Assembly: GCA_048887165.1 (NCBI GenBank)
Contig: JBHLJZ010000001.1
Coordinates: forward strand, 1 to 64,000
Source of the DNA: SOKP01 sp048887165
GTDB lineage: Archaea; Asgardarchaeota; Lokiarchaeia; Sigyniarchaeales; SOKP01
Direction: 5' to 3'
DNA: 64,000 nt
The number at the start of each line of letters is the position of its first letter. The first letter of the stretch is position 1. A program made the translations under genes and the position numbers. This document shows, piece after piece, positions 19,074-27,487 of this stretch. The notes beneath the pieces were generated by a model that was not told the DNA's origin, did no database searches, and saw only the letters and a list, made by a program, of their open reading frames with translations.

Positions 19074-19365
19074 GACTTATTGACCTATAAATAAATTTTA
19101 TATTTTTACTACACTTAAGAATATGATAGATAAGATTTATAAATATTTATTTTAAATTTGATTTAATTTATAGAATGAAGATTAACACCTTTAAGAGTAT
19201 GAATAGTTAAAATTATTAATATAAAGATAAGTTTTAAATAGAATCTTGGGTGTTGTTTACAGAAACAACATTTAGTAAAATATTTGTTTACTCAAATAAA
19301 TAGTAACTTAATTAATTGTAATTGAAAAGTTCATAAAAAAATGAGATTGTAAAGAGCCTATAAAG
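19074..19365 (+). promoter_or_regulatory. Divergent intergenic region: promoters for uppS and the mevalonate operon
   Basis: A 292-nt very AT-rich region without a gene. A TATA-like TTTTAAATA lies at 19232-19240 on the plus strand, about 20 nt before a perfect palindrome (19251-19270), as expected for an archaeal promoter with start near 19262. TATA-like stretches also occur for the minus strand near 19090-19105 and 19140-19150. No tRNA or open frame of note is seen. Confidence 0.5.
19251..19270. promoter_or_regulatory. Perfect 8-bp inverted repeat, candidate operator of the mevalonate operon
   Basis: TGTTGTTT, four bases (ACAG), then AAACAACA: a perfect inverted repeat with half-sites one helical turn apart. 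It overlaps the presumed transcription start about 95 nt before the HMG-CoA synthase ATG, just downstream of the TATA-like sequence. That is the classic place for an archaeal repressor operator. In RNA it could also form a small hairpin. No regulator gene is identified. Confidence 0.45.
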
Positions 19366-20994
19366 ATGATACCGAACGATTTCTTATTCAGTAATATCGG
19401 CATCGATTCAGTGGGCTTCTCAGCCCCTCGATACTACATAAAGCTAAAGGATCTAGCTAAAGAGCGAAAGATTGACCCTTATAAATATAAGAAAGGTTTA
19501 ATGTCAATAGAAATGAGAGTCCCTGAAGTAGATGAGGATGTTGTCTCTTTGGGATTAAAAGCAGGTTATCAAGCTCTATTGAAAGGTGGTATCTCTCCTA
19601 AAAGTATTGATGCAATATTTGTTGGAACTGAAACAATTACCTATAGTGTAAAGAGTATTTCAAATATTTTTGCTCAATTATTAAATATTTCGACTAATTC
19701 TTTTACCCAGGACATTTATAATGCCTGTGCTGGCGGTACATTAGCAATTCTCAATGCGATTGCTTTAATAGAAAAAGAGATTATAAATAAGGCATTAATT
19801 ATTAGCACTGATATTGCTTCTTACCGTATAGGAACTCCAAGTGAGCCTACACAGGGTTCAGGAGCGACTGCTTTAGTTATCTCAAAAAATCCTAGAGTTG
19901 CAGTTTTTAGTGAGAAATTTGGAAAAATTTCAGGAAATGTAGATGATTTTTTCAGACCTGCCTATGAAAAAGATGCAAAAGCTTTTGGTCATTATTCCGT
20001 TGATACATATCTTAATTTTCAATTACAAGCTTATGATGATTTGATCAGGAATATTGGAGATTTTCATGCTGATTTTTATACATTTCACGCACCATTCTCA
20101 AAATTACCAATAAAATGTATGCAACAAATAATTCAAAAGCGTTGGATAAAACATATAAACAACCTACCAAGATTAAAGAAAAATCAAATTACCTCTTCAC
20201 TTCTAAAAAAGCTAGACTATTTTATGCATGATCTTACAGTCTTACCAGAATGGTTATATTTAAAACTCAGAGAACGAGGATATTCTTCCGAAACTTTAGA
20301 GAAATTATCTCATATATTAGTGAGAAATATTAAAGGAAAAGTATTACCTCAATTGAGAGTACCTTCACATTTTGGCAATATGTACAATGCTTCAATTTGG
20401 GCACAATTAATCTATATTTTAGAGCAATATGCACGCGCAGATGATACAATTTATTTCGGTTCATATGGCTCAGGAGCGACTTGTATTTCTGGTTTATTAA
20501 AAGTTGAAGAGGGATTTAAGAGCGTAGTAGATAAACCTCCCAAGATAAATGATTTTATAGAATATAAAGAACGTAAAAGTGTTCAAGAGTATGAATCAAT
20601 TAAGTCTGGCAAATCAACCATTAAACCAGTTTTAGGTAAAATAGTTGAACATGAAAAAAACAATAAAAGAGGATTTACACTTCATTTTTGTGATGAGGGT
20701 TGTATTATTCCTAATATTGAAGGATTAAATCGTTGTCCTAAAGGCCATACAGGTTTTCATGAGAAATTTTTTCCTCTCTTTGCGGTATTAGAATCTAAAC
20801 CAATAGAATCAGAAGTTAATAATGGTTTAAAACATTTACGTGATGGTTTTGTAAGAATAGCATATAATGTTGAAGAAGGAACTCCACTGGAATATGAAAT
20901 AAGGCGAATAGAAAATGGGGATGAAAAAAATTATAACGCTATTGGTTTGTTAAATTGGACTCCTGTCTATATTCCTGTTCAAAATATTTATTAA
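19366..20994 (+). CDS. mvaS: Hydroxymethylglutaryl-CoA synthase with C-terminal Cys-containing extension
   Basis: Condenses acetyl-CoA and acetoacetyl-CoA to HMG-CoA, the first committed mevalonate step. The Glu-Cys-His triad is visible: Glu89 in FVGTET, Cys121 in IYNACAGGT, His241 in FYTFHAPFSKLP; the Gly-rich FGSYGSGA loop follows near 365-371. At 542 residues it is far longer than the roughly 350 of most archaeal enzymes. There is an insertion at about 250-330, and a C-terminal region (about 400-542) has Cys442, Cys446, Cys457 and His461, which might bind zinc like the DUF35 partner of archaeal thiolase/HMGS. It is the first gene of the plus-strand mevalonate operon; the next gene starts 28 nt later. 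Confidence 0.93.
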   Translation: MIPNDFLFSNIGIDSVGFSAPRYYIKLKDLAKERKIDPYKYKKGLMSIEMRVPEVDEDVVSLGLKAGYQALLKGGISPKSIDAIFVGTETITYSVKSISNIFAQLLNISTNSFTQDIYNACAGGTLAILNAIALIEKEIINKALIISTDIASYRIGTPSEPTQGSGATALVISKNPRVAVFSEKFGKISGNVDDFFRPAYEKDAKAFGHYSVDTYLNFQLQAYDDLIRNIGDFHADFYTFHAPFSKLPIKCMQQIIQKRWIKHINNLPRLKKNQITSSLLKKLDYFMHDLTVLPEWLYLKLRERGYSSETLEKLSHILVRNIKGKVLPQLRVPSHFGNMYNASIWAQLIYILEQYARADDTIYFGSYGSGATCISGLLKVEEGFKSVVDKPPKINDFIEYKERKSVQEYESIKSGKSTIKPVLGKIVEHEKNNKRGFTLHFCDEGCIIPNIEGLNRCPKGHTGFHEKFFPLFAVLESKPIESEVNNGLKHLRDGFVRIAYNVEEGTPLEYEIRRIENGDEKNYNAIGLLNWTPVYIPVQNIY

Positions 20995-21022
20995 AGTTTC
21001 ATTTTTAAATTTATGGTTAATA

Positions 21023-22225
21023 ATGTCATTTTATATCCCTAATTCACTTATCAACCAATTGTCTCAGGACTATGATGAAGTTCGTCAGGTCCTAGTGAAA
21101 AAAGGATATAGGTTTGATGATCTTCCAACTCAAATAAGAGGTAAAAATGAAATTGGTGAAGCTTTTACTATTGCCTATCCGATTCAGGGAGTATTGAAAT
21201 ACCATGGTTTAACTGATCCTATTAATAAAATCGCATACTTTCCAAGTATTTCTTTAAACAATAACTGCCTTTTTACTGTATCATACTTGAACTTTAGTGA
21301 AGATCTCAAAGAAGATAGAGCTTATTTAAATGGAAAACAATTATTTGGATCAGAATTAAATCGAGTTAAAGTCGCTTTGGATTATATTCGCAATTATTCT
21401 AGTATAAAAACTAATGCTGTTCTGATCTCTAGAAATTTTTCCAATTTAGAGGAATCAAATGAAATTGGAAAAGGTTTAGGAACCTCTGCTTCTGGCTCTG
21501 CAGCACTAGCTTTAGCAGCATTCTCTATCCTCTATAATAATGATCCTTATTATTTGAATAATCAAAGATTAATAAGTATAGCTTCAAGATATCTCTCTGG
21601 ATCGGGTTGCCGGAGTGCTTCTGGAGGTTTCTCACTCTGGTTAAGTCATCCAGAGATTGATCCACTTCAAAGTTTTGCTATACGATTAGATAGAAAAGAA
21701 CATCAATCATTTATAAACAACATATCCCTTTTAACAATTCCAATAAAATCGGAGATTACGACAAGTCACGCCCATTCACTTGCCCCAAAATCTCTTTTTT
21801 TCCAATCTTGGTTAAAAAAAAGAAAGGAATTAATATTTGAATTCATAGACGCATTAGATTATAAAGATTTAAATAAAATAGGAGGATTAGCCGAATATGA
21901 TACTTTATGTTTACATGCAGTTACAATGACTGCCTCCTCCAATCAAAATATTATTGCTTGGAACCCCGATACCTTAAAAGTGATGCTTAAGATTCGTGAA
22001 TTACGTGATAATGGTTATTGTGTATATTTCTCAATAGATACTGGTCCATCTGTAGTTGTAATAACTAAGCAAAATGAGAAGAAAGAAATTTATAATGCAA
22101 TTAAAACCATTATTCCTCAGTATAATATACTAGATGGTAATATTGGAGGGCCATGTAAATTATTAAGTCCAAATTCACCAGAAGCAAAAAAATTAGAAAA
22201 AGATATAAACAAATTTAAAACTTAA
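21023..22225 (+). CDS. Mevalonate-(di)phosphate decarboxylase family protein (GHMP)
   Basis: A 400-residue member of the diphosphomevalonate decarboxylase family. It keeps the catalytic Lys (Lys59, GVLKYHG), the Ser-rich phosphate loop (GLGTSASGSAAL, 151-162), Arg197 in GSGCRSASGGF and the catalytic Asp339 in SIDTGPSVVV. Keeping both Lys and Asp argues against a mevalonate 3-kinase and for a true decarboxylase, acting on 5-phosphomevalonate or the diphosphate. It is odd here because the same operon encodes the dehydratase/UbiD route. No phosphomevalonate kinase is seen in the window, while isopentenyl phosphate kinase is, so phosphomevalonate is the likelier substrate (as in haloarchaea). The N-terminus has about 50 extra residues. 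Confidence 0.85.
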   Translation: MSFYIPNSLINQLSQDYDEVRQVLVKKGYRFDDLPTQIRGKNEIGEAFTIAYPIQGVLKYHGLTDPINKIAYFPSISLNNNCLFTVSYLNFSEDLKEDRAYLNGKQLFGSELNRVKVALDYIRNYSSIKTNAVLISRNFSNLEESNEIGKGLGTSASGSAALALAAFSILYNNDPYYLNNQRLISIASRYLSGSGCRSASGGFSLWLSHPEIDPLQSFAIRLDRKEHQSFINNISLLTIPIKSEITTSHAHSLAPKSLFFQSWLKKRKELIFEFIDALDYKDLNKIGGLAEYDTLCLHAVTMTASSNQNIIAWNPDTLKVMLKIRELRDNGYCVYFSIDTGPSVVVITKQNEKKEIYNAIKTIIPQYNILDGNIGGPCKLLSPNSPEAKKLEKDINKFKT

Positions 22226-22243
22226 TTTAACGTGATAATAGAA

Positions 22244-23524
22244 ATGAGTGAATTCCATTCAGATATCTCCGGATTTTATAAATTATCAATAGAAGAAAGA
22301 CAACTTTTACTATCTAAGCTTTTAAAGCTCGATCAAGAAGATTTAAAATTATTAAAAAATTTCGGTTATTTTAATCCTTCCCAGATGGATACTTTAATTG
22401 AGAATGTAGTTGGAAGTTATCAATTACCTTTTGGCCTTGCATTTAATTTTATAGTCAATAATAAAGAGTATGTTATTCCAATGGTAATAGAAGAACCTTC
22501 TGTTGTTGCAGCTGCTTCAAACGCAGCTAAAATGGCTAGAAAGCACGGGGGTTTTCACTCTGGAAAAGTTAAACCAATTATGATCTCCCAAATACAATTA
22601 ATTCAATTAAATGATATTAAAACTACTAAGGAATTATTAATAAAAAATAAAGAAGAAATCTTAAACTTAGCAAACGAACAAGATCCCCTTTTAACACAAT
22701 TAGGTGGTGGTGCTCAAGATATAGAATTTAGAGAAATTTCTACTAAAAAAGGGGAAATGTTAATCCTCCACCTTTTAGTAAACGTCTTAGATGCGATGGG
22801 TGCTAATGTTGTAAATTCTATGGCTGAATCTGTAACTTCTTACATTGAAGATATAACTGGTGGTAAAATTAATCTTAGGATTGTATCGAATCTGGCTACA
22901 CATCGAATAGCACAGTGTAGTGCTGTATTTGACAAAAAATTATTGGGTGGTGAAGAGATAGTAGAAGGTATTTTATCCGCTTATGAATTTGCTCTTGCAG
23001 ATCCGTATAGAGCAACCACCCACAATAAAGGAATAATGAACGGTATTGTGGCTTTAACTTTAGCAACTGGTAACGACACTAGAGCTATAGAAGCAGGAGC
23101 TCATGCATATGCATCTTTAAAAGGAAAATATGAGCCATTAACAAATTATAGAGTAGATACAGAAGGAAATCTCGTGGGTGAAATAGAAATCCCACTTGCT
23201 CTTGGAATAATCGGTGGAATGACTAAAATTCATCCAATGGCACGTTTAGCATTAAAAATTTTGAATGTCCAAAGCGCTGAAGAACTATCACAAGTTGCCG
23301 CCGCTTTAGGTTTAGCTCAGAATGTAGCTGCTTTAAGAGCTTTAGCAGCTGAAGGAATACAAGAAGGACATATGAAATTACATTCTCGAAATATCGCAAA
23401 AATTGCAGGGGTTCCAGAGGAATTAATAGAAAAAGTTGCAAAAAAGTTAGTTGAAGATAAAAAAATTCGGGTAGATTACGCAAAATTAATCTTACAAAAG
23501 ATAAAGGAAGGTGAAAAACTTTAG
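22244..23524 (+). CDS. mvaA: HMG-CoA reductase, class II type
   Basis: Reduces HMG-CoA to mevalonate. Class II (Pseudomonas mevalonii-like) signatures are clear: the substrate loop ENVVGSYQLPFG, VIEEPSVVAAASNAAKMA, the nucleotide-binding DAMGAN, catalytic Lys in HNKGIMNGI, Asp in LATGND and the C-terminal His in EGHMKLHSRNIA. There is no membrane anchor. Class II enzymes are mainly bacterial, whereas most archaea and eukaryotes use class I, so this gene was probably acquired laterally at some point. I use ATG 22244; a GTG at 22232 is in frame, but GTGAT there is better read as the ribosome site. The next gene follows after 80 nt. Confidence 0.95.
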   Translation: MSEFHSDISGFYKLSIEERQLLLSKLLKLDQEDLKLLKNFGYFNPSQMDTLIENVVGSYQLPFGLAFNFIVNNKEYVIPMVIEEPSVVAAASNAAKMARKHGGFHSGKVKPIMISQIQLIQLNDIKTTKELLIKNKEEILNLANEQDPLLTQLGGGAQDIEFREISTKKGEMLILHLLVNVLDAMGANVVNSMAESVTSYIEDITGGKINLRIVSNLATHRIAQCSAVFDKKLLGGEEIVEGILSAYEFALADPYRATTHNKGIMNGIVALTLATGNDTRAIEAGAHAYASLKGKYEPLTNYRVDTEGNLVGEIEIPLALGIIGGMTKIHPMARLALKILNVQSAEELSQVAAALGLAQNVAALRALAAEGIQEGHMKLHSRNIAKIAGVPEELIEKVAKKLVEDKKIRVDYAKLILQKIKEGEKL

Positions 23525-23604
23525 TTTTATAAAAAGTGTTTCTGTAACTCTTCTAATAAAACCCAATTTATTGAGAAATCAATTATAATAAAGAACATAT
23601 TAAG

Positions 23605-24915
23605 ATGAATTTTATGGGATTTAGAGAATATTTAAAAAAAATTGATGAACTAGGGCTTCTTCGAAAAGTGGATGTTGAAGTTTCAAAAAAACTAGAAATT
23701 TCTGGAATCTTAAAGGAAATGGAGCCAACACAAGTAATATTTAACAATATAAAGGAATCAAGATATAGGGTTGCCGGGAATATTTTCTGTACTAAAGATG
23801 TAATTGCTTCATATTTTGGAGTGTCTCCTTCAGATCTCATCCCGATGCTTTCCAGGGCGATTAATGATCGTTCAGAACCAGGAATCGTGTCCAAGGCGCC
23901 CTGTCAAGAAATAATTGAATCAGGAGTAGATTTAGATAAATTACCAATTTTGTTCCATTGTGAGAAAGATGGTGGAAATTATATTAGTTCCGCTGTAGTT
24001 GTTGCTAGAGATCCTGATTATGGTCAAAATTTGGATTTTCACCGCGCAATGCAATTCTCTAAAGAGAAATTTTCAACTCGAGTAGTTAGAGGTCGTCATT
24101 TTCATCAATTTTTAGAGAGGAATGATGAATTAGATGTTGCATTTTGCATAGGGAATACACCTAACGTTCTAATCGCAGGAGCAACATCAGTTGATATTGG
24201 AATTGATGAATTACATATTGCAAACGCGTTAGAACCAATTAATGTCATTAAAGCAAATTCAGTAGATCTATTAATTCCTGCAGAAGCAGAATTTGTCTTA
24301 GAAGGACGAGTATACTTAGAAGAAAAACACGCTGAAGGTCCTTTTGTCGATTTAACAGAAACTTATGATGTAGTTAGAGAAGAACCGATTTTTGAAGTCA
24401 AAAGGATTACTCATAGAAAAGATGCCATTTGGCAAGCATTATTACCTGGTGCACTTGAACATAAAATATTGATGGGAATGCCTCGGGAACCTACTATCTT
24501 CAAAAAAGTAAATGAATTGGGTGTTAAATGCTTAGATGTAAATGTGAATCCTGGTGGATGCTCTTGGTTACATGCCATCATCCAAATCGAGAAAAAATCA
24601 GAAGAGGATGGTAATAAAGCAATAGAAGGTGCTTTTGCTGGCCATACTAGTTGTAAACACGTATTCATTGTTGATAAGGATATTGATATTTATAATCCTC
24701 TTTCTGTAGAATGGGCTATGGCAACTCGATTTCAAGGAGATACCAGAATGATTATTAAAGATAAAGAACCGGGAAGTAGTTTAGATCCTAGTGCTGAACC
24801 CGGTACAAAAATGACTACAAAAATTGGATTTGATTTAACTAAACCACTTGAGGTTAAAGGAAAAAGCTTTGATATAGCAGAGTTTCCTAAAGTGGATATA
24901 AATAAATATTTTTAA
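23605..24915 (+). CDS. UbiD-family decarboxylase, probable trans-anhydromevalonate 5-phosphate decarboxylase
   Basis: 436 residues with the UbiD layout: an N-terminal FREYLKKIDELG helix, then a flavin-binding core (GGNYISSAVVVARDPD, FSTRVVRGRHFHQFL) and the acidic EGPFVDLTETYD motif where UbiD proteins carry active-site acids. UbiD enzymes need prenylated FMN, made by UbiX, and ubiX is encoded 4.5 kb downstream. Its place between HMG-CoA reductase and both aconitase-X subunits matches the archaeal mevalonate pathway, in which this enzyme decarboxylates trans-anhydromevalonate 5-phosphate to isopentenyl phosphate. Assignment rests on family plus context; other UbiD substrates are excluded only by neighbourhood. 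Confidence 0.9.
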   Translation: MNFMGFREYLKKIDELGLLRKVDVEVSKKLEISGILKEMEPTQVIFNNIKESRYRVAGNIFCTKDVIASYFGVSPSDLIPMLSRAINDRSEPGIVSKAPCQEIIESGVDLDKLPILFHCEKDGGNYISSAVVVARDPDYGQNLDFHRAMQFSKEKFSTRVVRGRHFHQFLERNDELDVAFCIGNTPNVLIAGATSVDIGIDELHIANALEPINVIKANSVDLLIPAEAEFVLEGRVYLEEKHAEGPFVDLTETYDVVREEPIFEVKRITHRKDAIWQALLPGALEHKILMGMPREPTIFKKVNELGVKCLDVNVNPGGCSWLHAIIQIEKKSEEDGNKAIEGAFAGHTSCKHVFIVDKDIDIYNPLSVEWAMATRFQGDTRMIIKDKEPGSSLDPSAEPGTKMTTKIGFDLTKPLEVKGKSFDIAEFPKVDINKYF

Positions 24916-24933
24916 AATTAGGAGTAAAAAGTA

Positions 24934-26127
24934 ATGAAATTAACTTCTGAAGAACAGGATATGCTCAATGGTAAATATGGACGAGCTGCTCAGAAATCTA
25001 TGGAAATTTTGAACATTCTTGGTGAAATTTTTGATGCTAAACGCATGGTTGAAGTTTATGGAGTTCAGATAGCAGGAGTTTCCTATGACAATCTAAGTGA
25101 AGCAGGATTAGAATTCTTAAATGAGATGGCAGAGGATGGCAAAGTTAGAGTATTAACAACTTTAAATCCTGCAGGAATGGATCGTGAAAATTGGCAAGCA
25201 CTGGGAATAGATGAGGAATTTGCTAAAAATCAAAATCGCGCAATTGATGCATTTGCTAAAATGGGTATTATTACTACATGTTCATGTACACCATATTTAA
25301 TTGGAAATACCCCACATTATGGACAGCATATTGCATGGGCTGAGAGCAGTGCTGTATGTTATTCAAACTCAGTCATTGGTGCTCGTTCTAATCGTGAGGG
25401 AGGACCAAGTGCTTTAGCATCTGCCATAATAGGAAAGACACCTGAGTATGGTTATCATTTAGATGAAAATCGTCATGGTCAGGTTTTAATAAAAGTAAAA
25501 ACTCCAGTAAAAGGTACTGACGAATTTGGTGTATTAGGAAAAATCATTGGGGATAAATTAGTCGAATTAGGAAAAAAAGTACCTTATATTGTAGGGATTC
25601 CTTCTGCTACTATTGAAGAACTTAAGTCATTTTGTGCATCTATTGCTACTTATGGAGGAGTAGCACTGTTTCATATGGAAGGAATAACTCCAGAGTATGA
25701 TAAATATCCAAAACCAAGTGAAATAACTCTTGAAATTAACCATAACGATATGTTAAAAGCTAAAGATGAACTTATTGATGATGATCTTGAAATAGATTTT
25801 GTAAGTATTGGTTGTCCTCACGCTTCAATTCATGAGATTGCAGAAATTGCGAGTCTATTAGAAGGAAAAAAAGTGAAGAAAGAATTTTGGATCACTACTG
25901 CCAGACCTATTAAAAAAATTGCCGATGAAGCGGGGTATTCTAAAATAATTGAAGACGCTGGAGCAAAATTTGCGGCTGATACATGCTGTGTAGTGGCTCC
26001 AATTAAAGGACGTTTTAAAGGAATTATGGTAGATTCAGCTAAAGCATGTTATTATGGCCGTGCTAAGAATAAGTTTAAAGTAAAAATAGGAACAATTGAG
26101 GAATGCGTTAACGAGGCGATAATATGA
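24934..26127 (+). CDS. Aconitase X large subunit (phosphomevalonate dehydratase, large)
   Basis: 397 residues of the AcnX catalytic family. Visible landmarks are the early EEQDMLNGKYG, TTCSCTPYLIGNTPHYGQHIAWAESS with candidate Fe-S cysteines, GARSNREGGPSALASAI, the SIGCPHASIHE motif and DTCCVVAPIKGRF near the C-terminus. With the small subunit it dehydrates mevalonate 5-phosphate to trans-anhydromevalonate 5-phosphate. The iron-sulfur cluster makes it oxygen-sensitive, fitting an anaerobic host. Its stop overlaps the small-subunit start by 4 nt (ATGA), so the subunits are translationally coupled. The gene begins 18 nt after the UbiD-type gene, behind an AGGAG ribosome site. Confidence 0.95.
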   Translation: MKLTSEEQDMLNGKYGRAAQKSMEILNILGEIFDAKRMVEVYGVQIAGVSYDNLSEAGLEFLNEMAEDGKVRVLTTLNPAGMDRENWQALGIDEEFAKNQNRAIDAFAKMGIITTCSCTPYLIGNTPHYGQHIAWAESSAVCYSNSVIGARSNREGGPSALASAIIGKTPEYGYHLDENRHGQVLIKVKTPVKGTDEFGVLGKIIGDKLVELGKKVPYIVGIPSATIEELKSFCASIATYGGVALFHMEGITPEYDKYPKPSEITLEINHNDMLKAKDELIDDDLEIDFVSIGCPHASIHEIAEIASLLEGKKVKKEFWITTARPIKKIADEAGYSKIIEDAGAKFAADTCCVVAPIKGRFKGIMVDSAKACYYGRAKNKFKVKIGTIEECVNEAII

Positions 26128-26513
26128 AGTTAATAGGAAGAAAAATTTACAAAGGGACTATTGAGGCTGAAGCAATCGTTACTAAAGAAGGTATTTCCTT
26201 TTATGGAGGTGTTGACCCTGATACTGGTAAAATTGTTGAAGTTGGACATGAACTTGAAGGACAAACCATAACTGGAAAAGTTTTGGTATTTCCTACGGGT
26301 AAAGGTTCTACAGTTGGGTCTTATACAATGTATAGAATGATGAAAAATAACACTGCTCCAGCAGCAATTATTAATGAACAAATCGATACAATCATTGCAG
26401 TGGGTTGTATTATTAGTGAAATTCCTTGTGTAGACCAAATTGATATTAATAATATTAAGACGGGTCAGAAAGTTATTGTTAATGGTTCAGAAGGAACTGT
26501 AAAGGTGAAATAA
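26124..26513 (+). CDS. Aconitase X small (swivel) subunit (phosphomevalonate dehydratase, small)
   Basis: 129 residues, a typical AcnX swivel domain. The key stretch is VLVFPTGKGSTVGSYTMYRM with the conserved Gly-Lys-Gly-Ser substrate-binding turn, then APAAIINEQID, AVGCIISEIPCVD and a C-terminal GQKVIVNGSEGTVKV beta strand. It forms the heterodimer with the large subunit encoded just upstream. Its TAA stop (26511-26513) touches the mevalonate kinase ATG at 26514. A GGTGA near its end (26504-26508) is the ribosome site for that next gene. Confidence 0.95.
   Translation: MKLIGRKIYKGTIEAEAIVTKEGISFYGGVDPDTGKIVEVGHELEGQTITGKVLVFPTGKGSTVGSYTMYRMMKNNTAPAAIINEQIDTIIAVGCIISEIPCVDQIDINNIKTGQKVIVNGSEGTVKVK
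26504..26508 (+). promoter_or_regulatory. Ribosome-binding site fixing the mevalonate kinase start
   Basis: GGTGA, 5 nt before ATG 26514. It points to ATG 26514 as the real start rather than the TTG at 26521. This matters because the frame from 26514 is broken by the 31-nt segment at 26559-26589. Confidence 0.7.
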
Positions 26514-27480
26514 ATGGCTATTGGAAAAGGATTTGGGAAGACTATATTATTTGGCGAATTTTAAATCCTATTTCAGGAATAAACGCTATCACTTCGTTGT
26601 TTATGGTCTTCCAGCAATTGCATCTGCTTTGGGATCAATTACGACTGCAGAAATTAAAATTGTAGAGGGAAAGGGTTGGACTGTCAATGATCAAAGACCT
26701 GCTACACCTGGCTACAAAAAAAAGAAATATGATGAGGCAATGCAGTCAGTTAGAAATGTTATCAATCACTTAAATATAAATACAGATAATCAGAAGCTTG
26801 AAATTACTTTTGCTGGTGATTTAATTGCTGCAAGTGGGGTTGGTGCTTCTGCTGCTCAATGCACATCGCTAGCTCGTGCTCTCAATAATACATTTAATCT
26901 TGGTTTGGATGATGAAAAGGTAAATGAAGCTGCTTATGAAGGCGAGAAAGCGTATCATGGAACACCCTCAGGGATTGATAATACGGCTTCTACTTATGGT
27001 GGTTTAATTTGGTTTGTTAAAAACTTAAAAGGCGGAAAAAATACGATGGATCTCTTACAATCACCAAAAAAAATGCCATTAGTAATCGCGAATTCAGGGT
27101 TAACTGCCTCAACTGCAGAGGTAGTTGCTGATGTTAGTCGTCTAAAAGAAAAACATCCTAATAAATTTAAAAATATTTTTAATGAATATGAAAAATTGGC
27201 AAATGACGCCAGAAAAGCCCTACTTAAAGGAGATATTATTAATGTAGGTGATTTAATGAATCAAAATCATAAACTACTCCAAGAAATTACGGTCTCTGGA
27301 GAAATTAATGATATATTAGCCGAATTAGCCTTAAAATATGGAGCTCTTGGAGCTAAAATGACGGGAACAGGACGAGGCGGTTTGGTTATTGCTTTAGTCG
27401 AAAATGAAAAAATACAAGAAAAGATTGCACTATCTTTTGAGAAAGCAGGATATGATGCCTGGAAAACAATGATAGGATAA
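26514..27480 (+). CDS. mvk: Mevalonate kinase, reading frame interrupted by a 31-nt candidate intron
   Basis: Phosphorylates mevalonate to mevalonate 5-phosphate. From ATG 26514 the frame reads MAIGKGFGKTILFGE (15 codons) and then reaches a TAA at 26562. If 26559-26589 is removed, it continues as HFVVYGLPAIASAL, restoring the invariant GEHFVVYG motif of GHMP mevalonate kinases. The rest is normal: the phosphate loop SGVGASAAQCTSLARAL, EKAYHGTPSGIDNTASTYGG with the catalytic Asp, and the C-terminal AKMTGTGRGG. The spliced product has about 311 residues, the usual size. Without removal, a product could start at TTG 26521 but would lose the first strand and the GE of the motif. The start codon directly follows the AcnX small-subunit stop. 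Confidence 0.9.
26559..26589 (+). other. Candidate bulge-helix-bulge mRNA mini-intron (31 nt)
   Basis: A 31-nt segment, not a multiple of three and holding an in-frame stop (26562-26564), lies between the Glu codon (26556-26558) and His codon (26590-26592) of GEHFVVYG. The boundaries are unambiguous from the protein. Pairing GGCG (26553-26556) with CGCT (26584-26587, one G-U pair) gives a 4-bp central helix. It is flanked by two 3-nt bulges, AAT (557-559) and ATC (588-590). The intron-side helix is TTTA (560-563) with TAAA (580-583), then TCC (566-568) with GGA (576-578) and a 7-nt loop. Cleavage after the second base of each bulge, the rule for archaeal splicing endonuclease, gives exactly GAA|CAC. 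The outer exon helix is weak, so this would be a relaxed form. Confidence 0.7.
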
Positions 27481-27487
27481 GAGAGTA

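Noticed and set aside
26521..27480. Mevalonate kinase starting at TTG 26521, reading through the 31-nt segment
   Set aside because: It would replace the conserved N-terminal strand and the GE of GEHFVVYG by unrelated residues, and the GGTGA site points to ATG 26514.
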